Assembly: GCA_037719575.1 (NCBI GenBank)
Contig: JBBJMF010000002.1
Span: forward strand, 1 to 64,000
DNA from: JAWWPG01 sp037719575
GTDB lineage: Bacteria; Actinomycetota; Actinomycetes; Propionibacteriales; Nocardioidaceae
Length of the DNA: 64,000 nt
Direction: 5' to 3'
The notes under the pieces were generated by a model. The model worked only from the letters and a program-made list of their open reading frames with translations. It did no database searches and was not told where the DNA came from. Within the stretch, counting starts at the first letter, position 1, and the number at the start of each line of letters is the position of its first letter. Position numbers and translations under genes: made by a program. Below, in pieces: positions 8,091-16,866 of the stretch.

Positions 8091-9343
8091 CCCGCTGAGC
8101 CCTTCCGGTAGGGCAGCCCGTCGGCCGCCGGCATTCGTAGCTGTTGGGACGCGAACGCGAGCACGAGCAGCGTCGTGACGAAGGGCGCCATCGTGGTGAA
8201 CTCCCGCGGCACCTCGTCGGACATCAGGTACCACACCAGGAAGCCGACCGCGAAGAGCAGCGAGAGACCACCCTGGACCATCGCCCGACGACGCAGCTGG
8301 AGCAGCCCGACGATCAGCAGCACGATCGCCACGACCAGGAGGAGTGCATGGAGCGACTCGCCACCGCGCCGGAGCTGGACCGCGTCGGTGTATCCGAACA
8401 ACGAGGCACCGAGCAGCATGCCGCCAGGACGCCAGTTGCCGAAGAGCATGGCGGCGAGACCGATATAGCCACGTCCGCCGGTCTGACCCTGCTGGAAGCC
8501 GGACGAGGACACCAGCGCGAGGAACCCGCCGGCAAGTCCGGCCATGGCCCCGGAGATCGTGACCGCGATGAACTTGTAGCGGTAGACGTTCACGCCCAGG
8601 GACTCGGCAGCGCCAGGCGACTCTCCGCACGACCGGAGCCGCAGCCCGAACGAGGTCCGCCACAGCAGCCACCCGGTTCCCGCGATCAGCAGCAAGGCGA
8701 AGATCGTGAACAGGGACAGGTTCCTCGTCAGGGCACCCACGATCGACGCCAGGTCGGAGATCAGGAACCAGTGGTTGTCCTCGATGTCCGAGACGGCATC
8801 GGCGATCTGCGGCAGGTTGATGTCCGTCGGCCTGTCCAGCGACGGTGACTGGGTAGGGCCCCCACCTTCCAGCCCGGTGAAGAAGGCCTCGGCAAGGAAC
8901 CCGGCCACGCCGAGCGCGATGATGTTGATCGCCACACCCGAGACGATGTGGTCCACCCCGAAGGTCACCGTCGCGACGGCATGCAGGACACCGCCGATTG
9001 CACCGAACACGGCCGCTCCCACGATGCCGGGGACTACCCCGTAGTGGTAGGTGAAGTAGCCGGCCCCCAAGGTGCCGGCGATCATCATGCCTTCGAGGCC
9101 GATGTTGACGACGCCGGCCCGCTCCGACCACAGCCCCCCGAGGCCCGCGAGCGCGATCGGGATCGCCGCGGCCAGGGCCGCCCGCAGGGTGCCGGAGGAG
9201 TTCACGTCGTTCGCTCCGCTGACCACCCGGACCAGCGAGAGCAGCATGAACCCGGCCAGGACGTACAGCCAGATCCTGCTGCGCCGGTGCGCGGCGGGAT
9301 GCTCGGAAGGCTCTGCCCTGGGGCCGGTGACCGTGGTCGTCAC
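8087..9343 (-). CDS. Nucleoside-type ABC transporter permease (second)
   Basis: The 418-residue polytopic protein belongs to the branched-chain/BMP permease family. After a cytosolic N terminus come many hydrophobic segments, with the family motif LGGLWSERAGVVNIGLEGMM near residues 65-85 and another in QGQTGGRGYIGLAAMLFGN. Partner genes are the preceding permease, the double ATPase and the BMP lipoprotein. Together they should form a purine/pyrimidine nucleoside importer of the RnsABCD/NupNOPQ type. The GTG at 9343 overlaps the upstream stop as GTGA. Confidence 0.92.
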   Translation of the reverse strand: MTTTVTGPRAEPSEHPAAHRRSRIWLYVLAGFMLLSLVRVVSGANDVNSSGTLRAALAAAIPIALAGLGGLWSERAGVVNIGLEGMMIAGTLGAGYFTYHYGVVPGIVGAAVFGAIGGVLHAVATVTFGVDHIVSGVAINIIALGVAGFLAEAFFTGLEGGGPTQSPSLDRPTDINLPQIADAVSDIEDNHWFLISDLASIVGALTRNLSLFTIFALLLIAGTGWLLWRTSFGLRLRSCGESPGAAESLGVNVYRYKFIAVTISGAMAGLAGGFLALVSSSGFQQGQTGGRGYIGLAAMLFGNWRPGGMLLGASLFGYTDAVQLRRGGESLHALLLVVAIVLLIVGLLQLRRRAMVQGGLSLLFAVGFLVWYLMSDEVPREFTTMAPFVTTLLVLAFASQQLRMPAADGLPYRKGSAG

Positions 9344-10428
9344 GCCGGAGCCTCCTCTGGCTTCGCGGCTTGGACCTGCTTGGCGACGGCTGCCTGTTCG
9401 AGCGCGGTTCGGTACCGACGGACGACCTCGTAGGCGATGACGACCGCCAGCACGATGACCCCCTGGGTGACGGCCACGATGTCGGGCGAGACCCCGGCCA
9501 GGATGTTGAGCAGGTTTCCCTGCTCGGAGAGAAACGCGAAGATCAACGCCCCGAGCGCGATCCCCACCGGATGGTTGCGACCGAGCAGCGCGACGGCGAT
9601 GCCCGCGAACCCGATCCCGGTCTGGAAGGACGTGCCGTAGTTGTGCGACGCACCGAACAGCGTGGGCATGCCGATCAGGCCGGCCACCGCACCGGACATC
9701 AGCATGGAGATCACGATCATCCGCCTCACGTCGACCCCGCTGGCGACGGCTGCCGTCGCCGAGGCGCCGGTCGCGCGGAGGTTGAAACCGAACCGAGTCC
9801 TGTTCAACAGCACCGAGAAGCCGACGCCCACGACCACGGCGAGCAGGGCCAGACCGAAGAGGTCCGGAGCGCCGGAGAAGAGCGGAATCCCTCCGATCCA
9901 GCTCCCCGGCGCGATGTTCCTGGTGCTCGTCGAGACACCGGTCTGCACGCCAGCCCTGGCGAGGAAGTAGGCGACGAGCGAGCCGGCGATGAGGTTCAGC
10001 ATGATCGTGGAGATCACCTCGCTCACTCCGCGAGTCACCCGGAGGAGGCCGGCGATGCCTGCCCAGACGGCTCCCGCCAGCATCGCCAGCAGGATGGCAG
10101 CCACCGCGTTGAGCTTCCCCGGAAGCCATGCCTCGCCGGCGAAGGCCGCCGCCACGAATGCCCCCACCCGGTACTGCCCCTCGACGCCGATGTTGAACAG
10201 ATTCATCCTGAACCCGATCGCCGCCGCGATCCCGGAAAGGTAGAGCACCGAGGCGTTGTTCGCGATGTTGACGAGGCTCCGATCGGCCGGCCACTCGAGC
10301 AAGGTGTTCCAGAAGGCGCTGACATCGTCGCCGGTCGACAGCAGGATCGCCGTCGAGACGACTGCCGCGACGACCGCTGCGAGAGCGGGAGCCGCGAGGC
10401 TCAGGAGTGCCCGACGCCACCAGGTCAC
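9340..10428 (-). CDS. Nucleoside-type ABC transporter permease (first)
   Basis: The 362-residue membrane protein starts with an N-terminal membrane helix and has the permease motif AAIGFRMNLFNIGVEGQYRVG near residue 70. It is paralogous to the next gene and forms the other half of the membrane channel. GTG at 10428 overlaps the ATPase stop as GTGA; GTG at 9343 of the next gene overlaps its own stop. The transported nucleoside spectrum cannot be decided, but cdd, deoA and add nearby favour both pyrimidine and purine nucleosides. Confidence 0.92.
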   Translation of the reverse strand: MTWWRRALLSLAAPALAAVVAAVVSTAILLSTGDDVSAFWNTLLEWPADRSLVNIANNASVLYLSGIAAAIGFRMNLFNIGVEGQYRVGAFVAAAFAGEAWLPGKLNAVAAILLAMLAGAVWAGIAGLLRVTRGVSEVISTIMLNLIAGSLVAYFLARAGVQTGVSTSTRNIAPGSWIGGIPLFSGAPDLFGLALLAVVVGVGFSVLLNRTRFGFNLRATGASATAAVASGVDVRRMIVISMLMSGAVAGLIGMPTLFGASHNYGTSFQTGIGFAGIAVALLGRNHPVGIALGALIFAFLSEQGNLLNILAGVSPDIVAVTQGVIVLAVVIAYEVVRRYRTALEQAAVAKQVQAAKPEEAPA

Positions 10429-11954
10429 GCCGCGTCCCCCGCTCCTGTCATGGCGGCGCCGAGCTCCTGCGGCGTGACGGTCTGGGGGTCGAACTGCCCC
10501 ACCAGTCGACCTCGCAGGATGACCGAGATGGTGTCCGACAGCCCGATCAGCTCGTCGAGGTCGGCGGAGACGAGGAGGACGGCGAGACCGTTGCGCCGCG
10601 CGTCTCGGATGTGGTCCCAGATCGCGGCCTGGGCGCCCACGTCGACGCCGCGCGTGGGATGTGAGGCGACGAGCAGGACCGGCTTCCCACTCATCTCCCG
10701 CCCGACGATGAACTTCTGCTGGTTGCCGCCGGACAGCGCCCGCGCTGTGGTGTCGATACCTGGCGTGCGGACGTCGTACTCCTCGACGATCCGCTCGGTG
10801 TCGGTCCGAGCACCTCGCTTGTTGATCCAGACGCCCTTCACGCTAGGCTCGCGGGTCTGGTGCCCGAGGATCCGGTTCTCCCACAGCGGGGAGTCCAGCA
10901 GCAGCCCGTGGCGCTGCCTGTCCTCCGGGATGTAGCCGATGCCGGCCTCTCGGCGCTCGCGGGTCGGCCAGCCGGTGATGTCGCCGCCCTCGAGCCGTAT
11001 CGTTCCCGCCACGAGAGGCCGCATCCCGATCAGCGTCTCCACGAGCTCGGTCTGCCCGTTGCCCTCGACGCCCGCGATGCCGAGGACCTCGCCGGCGTGG
11101 ATGGTCAGGTCGATGTCGGCGAGCACCGAGCGACCCGAGCCGTCGTTGACCTGCACGCCGGCGACCTCGAGCCGCACCGCGTCGGTCACGGTCGACTCGG
11201 ACGTGCTCGGCGAGGGCAGCTCGCTGCCGACCATGAGCTCCGCGAGCCCACGGGCGGAAACCTTGGCGGGCTTCACCGAGGCGACCGTGGTCCCCTGGCG
11301 CATCACGGTGATGTCGTCGGCGATCGCCAGGACCTCGTCGAGCTTGTGGGAGATGAAGATGAGGGTGTGGCCCTCCGACTTGAGCTCCCGGAGGTTGTCG
11401 AAGAGCGCGTCCACCTCCTGCGGGACCAGCACCGCCGTCGGCTCGTCGAGGATGATGATCTTCGCGCCGCGGTAGAGCACCTTCAAGATCTCGACCCGCT
11501 GCCGCTCTCCGACACCCAGGGTCTCGACGAGCTCGTCCGGGTCGAGACCGAACCCGTATGCCGAGGACAGCTCGGCGACCTTCTTCCTGGCGGCCCCGCC
11601 GATCCCGTGCAGCGACTCGGCTCCCAGCACGACGTTCTCCAGAACCGTGAGGTTGTCGGCCAGCATGAAGTGCTGGAAGAGCATGCCGATGCCGTTGCCG
11701 ATGGCGTCTGACGGTGAGTGCATCACCACGTTGGTCCCGTTGACCTCGATGACGCCGTCGTCGGGCCGCTGGACGCCGTAGAGGATCTTCATCAGCGTGG
11801 ACTTGCCGGCGCCGTTCTCGCCGACGAGTGCGTGGATCGTGCCGGCCCGGACTGTGATGTCGACGTCATGGTTCGCGACCACACCCGGAAAGCGCTTCCC
11901 GATCCCGCGAAGCCGCACCGCAGCCACCGTGTCCGGTCCCGCTGTGGCCGTCAT
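10425..11954 (-). CDS. Nucleoside-type ABC transporter, double ATP-binding protein
   Basis: The 509-residue protein contains two ABC ATPase domains in one chain. The first has Walker A GENGAGKST at 45-53, the variant signature LGVGERQRVEIL and Walker B IIILDEPTAVL. The second has a degenerate Walker A (GVEGNGQTE) but a good signature LSGGNQQK, and VASHPTRGVDVGA. This pattern is standard for sugar and nucleoside importers, where only the first site hydrolyses fully. ATG at 11954 follows GGGGGAC and lies 13 bases after the lipoprotein stop. Confidence 0.95.
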   Translation of the reverse strand: MTATAGPDTVAAVRLRGIGKRFPGVVANHDVDITVRAGTIHALVGENGAGKSTLMKILYGVQRPDDGVIEVNGTNVVMHSPSDAIGNGIGMLFQHFMLADNLTVLENVVLGAESLHGIGGAARKKVAELSSAYGFGLDPDELVETLGVGERQRVEILKVLYRGAKIIILDEPTAVLVPQEVDALFDNLRELKSEGHTLIFISHKLDEVLAIADDITVMRQGTTVASVKPAKVSARGLAELMVGSELPSPSTSESTVTDAVRLEVAGVQVNDGSGRSVLADIDLTIHAGEVLGIAGVEGNGQTELVETLIGMRPLVAGTIRLEGGDITGWPTRERREAGIGYIPEDRQRHGLLLDSPLWENRILGHQTREPSVKGVWINKRGARTDTERIVEEYDVRTPGIDTTARALSGGNQQKFIVGREMSGKPVLLVASHPTRGVDVGAQAAIWDHIRDARRNGLAVLLVSADLDELIGLSDTISVILRGRLVGQFDPQTVTPQELGAAMTGAGDAA

Positions 11955-11967
11955 GGTTGTCCCCCGG

Positions 11968-13065
11968 TCACTCCTCCGGCGCCGTCGGCACCTTGAGCTC
12001 GCCGCTGATGATCTTTTTCGCGTAGCCGTCGATCTGATCCTTGATGTCGTCGATGAAGCCCCCGGACGTCGAGTAGCCGACCCCGTCGACCTTGAGGTCG
12101 TAGGTGACGTTGCCGGATGCGGAGTCACCGTCGGCGACGCCCTGGATGAAGTCGAACACCGCGGTGTCGACCCGCTTGATCATCGAGGTCAGGATGAACG
12201 GCTTCTGCGCCGCGTCGACGGTGAGGTACTGGTCGGAGTCGACTCCGATGGCCCAGTTCCCCTCGCCCGCCTCCTCGACCGCGTCGAACACCCCGAGCCC
12301 GGACTTGCCGGCTGCGTGGTAGACGATGTCGGCACCGCCGTCGTACATGCCCTGCGCGGCGGTCTTGCCACCCGCCGGGTTCTCGAAGCCAGTGGCGCCG
12401 TCGGTGGGGTCCTCGGTGAGGTACTTGACGTCGACCGTGATGCTCGGGTCGACCGCGTGGACCCCGGCGACGTAGCCGGCCTCGAACTTCTTGATCAGGT
12501 CACCGTGGGTCCCTCCGACGAAGCCGACGTGCTTCGTCTCGGTCTTCAGCGCGGCGGCAACCCCGACGAGGAAGGAGCCCTGCTCCTCGGCGAAGGTCAG
12601 GTCGGCGAGGTTCGGCAGCGGCTTGCCGATCTGGTCGGGGTCCTCGTCCGCGAAGAGGCTGTAGCCGTCGATGACGCCGAAGTGGATGTCCGGGTACTCC
12701 TTGGCGACGATGCGAGCCGCCGGCGAGTAGATGAAGCCGATTGCGATGATCGGGTCGTACCCCTGGTCGGCCAGGGTGCGGAGGCGCTCGGCGCGAGTCG
12801 CGTCGTTCTCACCCTGGGCGGCCTTCGCCTCGATACAGGTCGCGTCCAGGTCGGCGATCGCCTGCTTCATGCCCTCGTACGCCGAGTCGTTGAAGGACTG
12901 GTCCCCTCGCCCACCGACGTCGTAGGCGAGCCCCACCTTGGGGCCTTCTCCGGTCGCGTCCTTGCACGCGTCCGCGGAGTCCGACCCCGAGCCGTCCTTG
13001 CCGCATCCGGCCAGCGCGAGCGCGATGACCGATACGACTGCCGCGATCCTCGTCGTACGACGCAC
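11968..13065 (-). CDS. BMP-family nucleoside-binding lipoprotein
   Basis: The 365-residue protein has a lipoprotein signal peptide with lipobox LALAGC (Cys21) and a mature domain of the Bmp/PnrA family: VGLAYDVGGRGDQSFND, then IAIGFIYSP, FAEEQGSFLVG and HAAGKSGLGVFDA. Family members bind purine nucleosides through a conserved Asp and stacked aromatics. GTG at 13065 is chosen because GGAAGGAG lies 6 bases upstream; the frame is open further upstream without homology. It is the first gene of the transporter-cdd-P450-deoA operon, whose promoter is probably in the 106-base gap before it. Confidence 0.95.
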   Translation of the reverse strand: MRRTTRIAAVVSVIALALAGCGKDGSGSDSADACKDATGEGPKVGLAYDVGGRGDQSFNDSAYEGMKQAIADLDATCIEAKAAQGENDATRAERLRTLADQGYDPIIAIGFIYSPAARIVAKEYPDIHFGVIDGYSLFADEDPDQIGKPLPNLADLTFAEEQGSFLVGVAAALKTETKHVGFVGGTHGDLIKKFEAGYVAGVHAVDPSITVDVKYLTEDPTDGATGFENPAGGKTAAQGMYDGGADIVYHAAGKSGLGVFDAVEEAGEGNWAIGVDSDQYLTVDAAQKPFILTSMIKRVDTAVFDFIQGVADGDSASGNVTYDLKVDGVGYSTSGGFIDDIKDQIDGYAKKIISGELKVPTAPEE

Positions 13066-13171
13066 GATGACTCCTTCCACCGGCGTGCAGCGAGAAGTGC
13101 GGCACGCATCCGGGCAGATCATAGACCAAGCCGCCGACCCGGCATGCGGGGTGACGGTCGATCGGGTGTCG

Positions 13172-14386
13172 CTACCTGGCCGCGACCCCGGGCTCGGAGC
13201 CCGCTGCCGCGAGTCGGCAGAACACCCGGACACCCAGCGAGATGGCCGACTCGTCGATGTCGAAGCTGCCCTGGTGCAGGTCACCGATGTCGGCCACCTC
13301 CGGTCCACGCACGCCGAGCCTGAGCAGCGCGCCCGGGACGACGCTCGCGATCCACGCGAAGTCCTCGCCGCCCAGGCTCTGGTCTGTGCCGACGAGCCCG
13401 GCCTCGCCCATCACGTCCCTGGTCGCCGCCTTCGCGAGGTCGATGGCGGACGCGTCGTTCACGCAGGGCGGCACACTCGTGTGGGCGTCTACCTGGACGT
13501 CGACCCCGAACGGGCTCATAAGTGAGCGGATGAGGTCTGGCACCAGGGCGTGGGCCGCCTCCCAGACGCCGGCGTCGAGGCACCGGATGGTCCCCTCGGC
13601 GAAACCGGTGCCAGGGATCGCGTTCGGCGCCGTGCCCGCATGGATCTGTCCCCAGACCACGCTCAGGCCCGCCCGCGGGTCGGTGAGTCTCGACATGGCT
13701 CCCGGCAGCTCCGTCACGAGCGACCCGAGGGCATAGACGAGGTCCGCCGTCAGGTGGGGGCGCGCGGTATGACCGCCGGGTCCGGCGAGGGTGACCTTGA
13801 GCCCGTCGGCACCGGCCGTGATCGGGCCGACCCGGAATCCGACCTGACCGACGATCAGGCGCGGGTCGCAGTGGAACGCGAACACGTGCCTGAGCCCCTG
13901 GGTCTCACCCGCCGCAACCACATCGAGCGCGCCACCGGGGATGATCTCCTCCGCCGGCTGGAAGATGAGCCGCGTCGACTGCTCGATGAGGCCGTCCTGG
14001 GCCAGCTCGCCAAGGACCAGCGCCGTCCCAAGGACGATCGTCGTGTGAGCGTCATGGCCACAGGCATGGCAGGCCCCAGCTGTCATAGACCGGTACGAAG
14101 TCGTCGTGCGGTCGTCCAGCGGGAGAGCGTCGATGTCGCCGCGGAACCCGATGGTGGGAGCGTCGCCCGCATAGCCGATGACGTCGCAGACCACCCCCGT
14201 GCCGCTCGGCAGCACCCTGGGTGCGAGACCGGCCGCACGCAGCCGGTCGACCACGGCCGCCGTGGTGCGGAACTCGTGCCGGGCGAGCTCCGGATGGGCA
14301 TGGAGGTCACGACGGAACGAGATGAGCTCCGCGTCGACCGCCTTCGTCACCCGGTCGATCTCGACGCCCAGTCCCTCGTCTCGCAC
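13172..14386 (-). CDS. M20-family amidohydrolase
   Basis: The 404-residue metallopeptidase-like enzyme resembles hippurate hydrolase, IAA-amino acid hydrolase and aminobenzoyl-glutamate hydrolase. RRDLHAHPELARHEF opens the catalytic domain, followed by RGDIDALPL and the metal site CHACGHDAHT near residue 112 and FQPAEE near residue 145. The dimerisation segment begins around KVTLAGPGGHTARPH. It cleaves an amide of an N-acylated amino acid or related compound; the substrate is unknown. GTG at 14386 follows GAGGAC closely; a later GTG at the VTKAVDAE segment is an alternative. It lies 106 bases upstream of the nucleoside operon and could be co-transcribed. Confidence 0.9.
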   Translation of the reverse strand: MRDEGLGVEIDRVTKAVDAELISFRRDLHAHPELARHEFRTTAAVVDRLRAAGLAPRVLPSGTGVVCDVIGYAGDAPTIGFRGDIDALPLDDRTTTSYRSMTAGACHACGHDAHTTIVLGTALVLGELAQDGLIEQSTRLIFQPAEEIIPGGALDVVAAGETQGLRHVFAFHCDPRLIVGQVGFRVGPITAGADGLKVTLAGPGGHTARPHLTADLVYALGSLVTELPGAMSRLTDPRAGLSVVWGQIHAGTAPNAIPGTGFAEGTIRCLDAGVWEAAHALVPDLIRSLMSPFGVDVQVDAHTSVPPCVNDASAIDLAKAATRDVMGEAGLVGTDQSLGGEDFAWIASVVPGALLRLGVRGPEVADIGDLHQGSFDIDESAISLGVRVFCRLAAAGSEPGVAAR

Positions 14387-14482
14387 GTCCTCAGTGTGAC
14401 ATCGGCCGTCGCCGACGTTGCTCAGGGTGGTCGGACTTCGCCCGAACCCGGACACCCAACGGACGCCGGATACGCTCATCAT

Positions 14483-14738
14483 GTGCGTGTCGTCATCCAT
14501 ATCGGAGCCCAGCGGACCGCGTCGGACGCCATCCACCGCGGTCTCTACGCGAACGCCGGGGTCCTGGCCGACAACGGAGTCCTGGTGCCGATGACGGGCG
14601 GTCACGAGCGGTCGCCGCACGCAGTCCGTCCCCGATCTCGGGGACTTGGACCAGTCGTCGGTCGACCAGGTGCACCTCCTCCTCGCCGGCAGGCTCAAGA
14701 CGTTCCGTCGGCTCCGCGACCGGCAGGCGGCGGCGTGA
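14483..14738 (+). pseudogene. Internally deleted copy of the tandem sulfotransferase-like gene
   Basis: The frame from GTG 14483 encodes VRVVIHIGAQRTASDAI and a following GVLADNGVLVPMTG, clearly related to the N termini of the genes at 14762 and 16867. After about 14620 this homology stops. From about 14634, in another frame, DLGDLDQSSVDQVHLLLAG and a tail ending in RQAAA match the extreme C termini of the same genes, up to TGA at 14738. About 260 internal codons are therefore missing and the two ends are out of frame. It is of the A type. It lies 23 bases before the first intact copy. Confidence 0.8.
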
Positions 14739-14761
14739 GCAGACCCGGAAGTCGGTAGTCG

Positions 14762-15802
14762 GTGGTCGAGTCGATCGTGATCCACGCGGGCGCCCCCAAG
14801 ACGGCTACGACCTACATCCAGCGCGGTCTGGACTCCAACCGCGACCTGCTCGCCGGCCACGGCATCTACCTGCCGCGCACCGGCAGGCTGGAGCTCGAGC
14901 CCAACGCGGTAAGCCATCACCATCTCGCCTGGGCGCTGCTCAGCCCGGAGCGCTACGCCGGGTCCCCCAACGGCTGGTCCGCGCTGGCCCAGGAGCTCGC
15001 AGGAGTCGAGGCGCCTGTGGTCGTCCTCAGCTCCGAGGTGTTCAGCCGCGTTGCCAGCAGGAAAGACGGTGCTGACTTGGTGGCGCGTGCCGCGCGTGAG
15101 CTGTGCGACTCGGTCACGGTCCTGTACTTCGTGCGGAACCAGCTGTCGTTGATGAACAGTCTCTACGGACAGCGGGTGAAGTCGCTTCGCATGGTGGAGA
15201 GCTTCGACTCCCACACGAGGATCTTCCGGGGCCGTCGGCTGTTCGACTACGAGGCACTGCTGAAGCCGTGGTACGAGAACGACTCGCTGAGCTTCGAGGC
15301 TGTGCCGTTCTCCGGCAGCCGCGACGTCGACCCGCTTGCGGCTCTGCTGCGGGTGGCAGGCGTCGACGTGGAGGCGGTTGCACTCCCCCACGAGCAAGAC
15401 GACGTCAACTCTTCGCTCGGCCCGGTCGGCATCGAGGCCGCTCGACTGCTCGGCAGCTACCTGCGCGGGACGTTCCCCGACTTCGACTACGAGGAGATGG
15501 CCTCGAAGAAACTCTATCGGATCTCCTCCTCCCGCGCTCAGAGCAGCGGGTGGTGCGACGAGTCGTACTGGGGATGGACCCCGGAGACCGCCATCGAGAC
15601 TGCCGAGTTCTTCGCGGCCGCCAACGACCGCTTCGCTCATGACGTGTGGGGCTCGGACTGGGCGATCCCGATGCCGGTGGACAAGGCTCACTCGGCCGTT
15701 CGCCTCCTCGAGCTGCCGCCCTCCACGATCCAGAAGGTGCACCGCTTCGTCTTCTCCCTCAGCCAGCGTTTCGCTCGGCTGCGCAGTGAGGCCGCCGCGT
15801 GA
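14762..15802 (+). CDS. Sulfotransferase-like P-loop protein, array copy 1 (type A)
   Basis: The 346-residue protein begins with VIHAGAPKTATTYIQRGL (residues 6-23). This fits the 5'-phosphosulfate-binding loop of PAPS-dependent sulfotransferases (G-x-P-K-T-x-T-T). VLYFVRNQLSLMNSLYGQRV near 120-139 supplies Arg125 and Ser133, as in the 3'-phosphate motif. C-terminal marks shared by the array are SGWCDESYWGW (262-272) and NDRFAHDVWGSDW (288-300). No signal peptide or membrane span is seen. Acceptor and true activity are unknown. Of the four copies only this one has an intact loop, so it may be the catalytic member. GTG at 14762 has only a weak GGAAG upstream. Confidence 0.75.
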   Translation: MVESIVIHAGAPKTATTYIQRGLDSNRDLLAGHGIYLPRTGRLELEPNAVSHHHLAWALLSPERYAGSPNGWSALAQELAGVEAPVVVLSSEVFSRVASRKDGADLVARAARELCDSVTVLYFVRNQLSLMNSLYGQRVKSLRMVESFDSHTRIFRGRRLFDYEALLKPWYENDSLSFEAVPFSGSRDVDPLAALLRVAGVDVEAVALPHEQDDVNSSLGPVGIEAARLLGSYLRGTFPDFDYEEMASKKLYRISSSRAQSSGWCDESYWGWTPETAIETAEFFAAANDRFAHDVWGSDWAIPMPVDKAHSAVRLLELPPSTIQKVHRFVFSLSQRFARLRSEAAA

Positions 15803-16833
15803 TGACACGCTTGGTCGTCCATGCCGGCACCCCTGTCACCGACTGGGCGCTGATCCATCGGCAGCTGGTGTCGTGGCGAGCACCGCTGCGCGACTTGGGG
15901 ATGCGCCTCCACCCCGCGGACGATGCCAGCTCCTGGCTGTCCGGGGTGCGCAACCTGGCGCGAGGAAGGAGGCCACGTCATCTCGTCCAGGCGGTCCGGG
16001 CCGCCGTACGCAACGACGCGTCGGCCGTGCTGGTGAGCTCAGCGCGGCTCGAGGACACCCTCCGAGACCCTGTGCAGCTGGGCAACCTGACGGCATTCGC
16101 GGCTGACCTCGGCATGCCCCTCACCGTGCTCGTCGTGATCCGGGACCAGCTCGGCTACCTGAACGCGCTCTACTGCGACCGCGTCGCCCACCTGCAGACG
16201 GCCAGAGACTTCCCATCGTTCGTTGCCGAACTCACACCGGCTGGCCGATTCGACTATGCGACCGCCTTCAGTGAGTTGATCGCAGCACCGAAGCTCGACC
16301 TCGTCGCGATCCCTTACCCGGAGCTGCAGCCGGGTGCACCGGCCAAGGCGCTGCTCGTCGCCGCCGGCCTCACGGCAGCTGATGTCCAGCCGCTCCCGGA
16401 GCCGACCGTCGGCGAAGAGCTACCGGGTCCGGTCCTCGTTGCGTCACTGCGGCTGCTGTTCAAGCGACTCTGGCAACTCGGTCTGCTCGAAACCGTCCCC
16501 CGGCACACGCTGCAGGACGCCGCCCAGGAGCTGCGAGTTCGTGCCGACGACCACGTGTGGGACGACAACCCCTTCTGGGGATGGGACAACCTCCTGCGGG
16601 AGGCTGCCATCGCCCGCTACCGCCCAGGGAACGACGTTCTCGCAGAGGCAGTATGGGGACGGCCCTGGGGGGACGCCTGGGAGACCGGTACATACGTCGA
16701 CGTCGACCTTCCCGCGAGCCCACCCGGTCTCGTCGTCGACGTGCTGGGGACGGTCGACCTCTTGGTCAGGCAGGTGCGGGCGGCCAAGCCGAAGGGCGCA
16801 TCGGGCCAGCTGTGCCAGAATGCAGACGAGTGA
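15802..16833 (+). CDS. Sulfotransferase-like paralogue, array copy 2 (type B)
   Basis: The 343-residue protein starts MTRLVVHAGTPVTDWALIH, where the P-loop Lys-Thr-x-Thr-Thr residues are lost. The second motif survives in part as VVIRDQLGYLNALYCDRV (Arg kept, Ser replaced by Ala). The family marks DDNPFWGWDN and NDVLAEAVWGRPWG near the C terminus are clear. ATG at 15802 shares its A with the preceding TGA (TGATG). GTG at 15799 is one codon earlier, but alignment with copy 4 (which starts with the same TRLV residues) favours 15802. It is probably not a PAPS enzyme alone and may be a partner of copy 1. Confidence 0.75.
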   Translation: MTRLVVHAGTPVTDWALIHRQLVSWRAPLRDLGMRLHPADDASSWLSGVRNLARGRRPRHLVQAVRAAVRNDASAVLVSSARLEDTLRDPVQLGNLTAFAADLGMPLTVLVVIRDQLGYLNALYCDRVAHLQTARDFPSFVAELTPAGRFDYATAFSELIAAPKLDLVAIPYPELQPGAPAKALLVAAGLTAADVQPLPEPTVGEELPGPVLVASLRLLFKRLWQLGLLETVPRHTLQDAAQELRVRADDHVWDDNPFWGWDNLLREAAIARYRPGNDVLAEAVWGRPWGDAWETGTYVDVDLPASPPGLVVDVLGTVDLLVRQVRAAKPKGASGQLCQNADE

Positions 16834-16866
16834 CTGCCGGGTGGGCGAGGACGAGGAGAGGACACG

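Noticed and set aside
9370..10935. Long plus-strand open frame (521 codons) across the permease and ATPase genes
   Set aside because: It is antisense to genes with full domain evidence, and its composition is typical of a shadow frame.
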